From NCBI GenBank assembly GCA_029961685.1, contig JARWKL010000002.1, positions 19,684,908-19,748,907 of the forward strand: a stretch of 64,000 nucleotides of DNA, written 5' to 3'. The notes below the pieces were generated by a model. It had not been told where the DNA came from and ran no database searches. It saw only the letters and a program-made list of their open reading frames with translations. Source of the DNA: Aristolochia californica (taxonomy: Eukaryota > Streptophyta > Magnoliopsida > Piperales > Aristolochiaceae). How positions within the stretch are numbered: the stretch's first letter is position 1; every line of letters begins with the position of its first letter. This document shows positions 62,435 through 64,000 of the stretch, piece by piece. The position numbers and the translations under genes were made by a program.

Positions 62435-64000
62435 AGGTTGAGGGTGAGGCATTTTTAATTGAGTGTGGACTCCCAAACAATAAGTCATTTTTAACAAAAA
62501 ATTATAACCGTTACACTTCATTAATCAATCAAAACATTTACGTTGATCTATGATTGTAAGGTCCACTTTTTGTAACATAGGCAAAAAGTGGGTTGTTCTG
62601 CTCTGGTAAATATCCCACTGCACGTTAACTTGAGAATATAATATTTTCTACTCCTTAAAATTTTTGGATCATTAGGTCATTTGCATCTTCAATATGTTTC
62701 TGCCATGCATACCCACCACAATTGAAACATGTTAGGATCAACTAGAAATCTCTTTCTTATAAAATTCCACCAAGCTTTTAGGGGTTGTACTAGTGGAATT
62801 TCCTAATCCTGGATAAAAAAACTTTGGTTTTCATTTTTAGTGCGTGAAATAATTTTATTCACTTACATTTATTATAGCTTTCTAATTTTTTTGCATACAT
62901 AAACTCTAAAATTTTCATTTTGTTGTGATCTATTTGCCTTATCTTTTTGTTTACGAGAAAAATGGGAGAGTGAGAACTCAAGTTTGGATTTGAAAAAAAA
63001 TTTAACTTCCAAAAGGAAATGCACAAATTCTGAGAGAGATAATTCCAAAAAACGTCTGTGGTTTTTAAGGATTGTATACTCTTTTAGTTGTTTATATATT
63101 GGGTTTTGCAATCATCGGAAGAGGCATTTTTCACTGAGTGTTGACTCCCAAACGATAAGTCATTTCTAACAAAAATTATAACCGTTACACTTCATTAATC
63201 GATCAAAATATTTACGACGATCTATGATTGTTTGGTCTGGTTTTTTTAAAATAGGCGAAAAGTGGGTTGTTTGGCTCTGGTAAAAATCCCACCCCAGGTT
63301 AACTTTGGAATTTAATTTTTTCAACTCATTGAAATTTTGGATCATTAGGTCATTTGCATATTCAACATGTTTCTGGCATGCATATCCACGAAAATTAAAA
63401 CATGTTAGGATCAACTAGAAATCTCTTTCTTATAAAATTCCACCAAGCTATTAGGGGTTGTGCTAGTGGAATTTCCCAAACATGGATAACAAAAATTTGG
63501 TATTCATTTTTTGTGCGTGAAATAATTTTCTTCACTTACATTTATTATAGTTTTCTAATTTTTTTGCATACATCAACTCTAAAATTTTCATTTTGTAGTG
63601 ATCTATATCCCTTATCTTTTTGTTTATGAGAAAAATGGGAGAGTGAAAACTCAAGTTTGGATTTGAAAAAAAATTGAAATTCCAAAATGGAAATGAACAA
63701 ATGCTGAGAGAGATAATTCAAAAAATTGTCAGTGATTTTTAAGGATTGTAAACTCTTTTAGTTGTTTAAATATTGGGTTTTGCAATCATCGAAGAGGTAT
63801 TTTTCACTCAGTGTTGACTTCCAAACCATAAGTCATTTCTAACTAAAAATATAGCCGTTAGACATCATTAATCAATCAAAACATTTATGATGATCTATGA
63901 TTGTTAGGTCCGCTTTTTATAAAATAGGCAAAAAGTGGGTTTTTTGTCTCTGGTAAATATCCCACCGCACCTTAACTTGAGAATTTCATTTTTTCTACTC

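Larger units (their letters stand above)
1..64000 (+). repeat. Satellite DNA array, ~675 bp monomer, about 95 copies
   Basis: One monomer is repeated head to tail over the entire window with no interruption by unique DNA. I counted copies using the landmark caacatgtttctggcatgc, which recurs at 1, 715, 1383, 2054 and so on to 62690 and 63363. Most start-to-start distances are 665-690 bp. Shorter or longer ones (229, 454, 480, 496, 883, 1084 bp) are explained by internal deletions or duplications listed separately. Other blocks present once per monomer include tactagtggaatttccc, ttcttcacttacatttatt, gtttggatttgaaaaaaa, gagtgttgactcccaaacc, gttaggtccgctttttgta and gcacgttaacttgagaattt. Copies are clearly diverged except at 37-42.5 kb. 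Location in heterochromatin is inferred. Phase and + orientation are arbitrary conventions set by the landmark. Confidence 0.98.
55916..64000 (+). repeat. Array block 8: A/B monomers, continuing past the window end
   Basis: Monomers start at 55916 A, 56590 A, 57258 B, 57921 B, 58602 A, 59277 A, 59946 B, 60628 A, 61303 B, 61981 B (G run of 20), 62690 A and 63363 A (cut by the window edge). The four subtypes of the preceding domain are not recognisable here. AA and BB doublets are frequent, so no regular higher-order unit can be drawn. Confidence 0.85.

Noticed and set aside
169..63629. Dozens of 60-100 codon open frames on both strands as candidate genes
   Set aside because: They are the same few monomer segments seen again and again, with frameshifts and truncations between copies, compositions rich in F, I, K and N as expected from A+T-rich DNA, and no recognisable domain.
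1..64000. Ribosomal intergenic spacer subrepeats
   Set aside because: No rRNA gene sequence or spacer promoter appears in 64 kb, and about 95 copies without a gene does not fit a spacer.
1..64000. Retrotransposon or other mobile element
   Set aside because: No reverse transcriptase, integrase, transposase, long terminal repeats, target duplications or terminal inverted repeats seen; only head-to-tail monomers.
1..64000. CRISPR array or telomere repeats
   Set aside because: Repeat unit is far too long, has no unique spacers, and no short telomere-type hexamer or heptamer tracts occur.
1..64000. CENP-B box or tRNA-derived A and B boxes in the monomer
   Set aside because: I looked for words near the CENP-B consensus and for RNA polymerase III box A/B pairs and found no convincing match.

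Overview
The whole 64 kb window is one tandem satellite DNA array. A strongly A+T-rich monomer of about 675 bp is repeated head to tail on the same strand about 95 times, and partial monomers at both edges show that the array continues beyond the window. I find no protein-coding gene, RNA gene, transposon, CRISPR array or unique sequence. The many 60-100 codon open frames are the same few stretches of the monomer recurring with changes. Monomer length, copy number, nested higher-order repeats and CG to TG/CA decay fit heterochromatin (pericentromeric, subtelomeric or knob-like) of a eukaryote with methylated DNA, plausibly a plant. No taxon-specific marker is present, so organism and chromosomal position remain inferences, and I do not recognise this as a named satellite.

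Three linked-marker monomer types can be read by eye. Type A has gaacttccaaaatgg, agttgtttat and agaggcatttttcactg, with no G run. Type B has gaacacccaaaatgc, agtttttcat, a G run after atcatcggaagagg, then ttttaactgag. Type C, mostly at 11-23 kb, has gaacatccaaaatgg, agttttttat and usually a G-rich run. The G-run site carries 0 to 35 consecutive Gs, and the run is the only strongly G-rich part of the array.

Layout: 1-12.6 kb, divergent mixed A/B/C monomers with the longest G runs and several internal duplications. 12.6-23.7 kb, mostly C, with three deletion fusions. 23.7-28.4 kb, mostly A, with two severely truncated monomers. 28.4-37.2 kb, A and B interleaved. 37.2-42.5 kb, a B-A dimer of about 1.32 kb in four copies, the youngest amplification. 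42.5-44.5 kb, a spacer of divergent monomers. 44.5-55.9 kb, an older four-monomer higher-order order (A1-B2-A2-B1, about 2.7 kb), where most breaks in the order fall on mosaic monomers. 55.9-64 kb, A/B interleaved.

No gene pathway is present. What the window records is satellite evolution: unequal exchange, short-homology deletion, local duplication and homogenisation.
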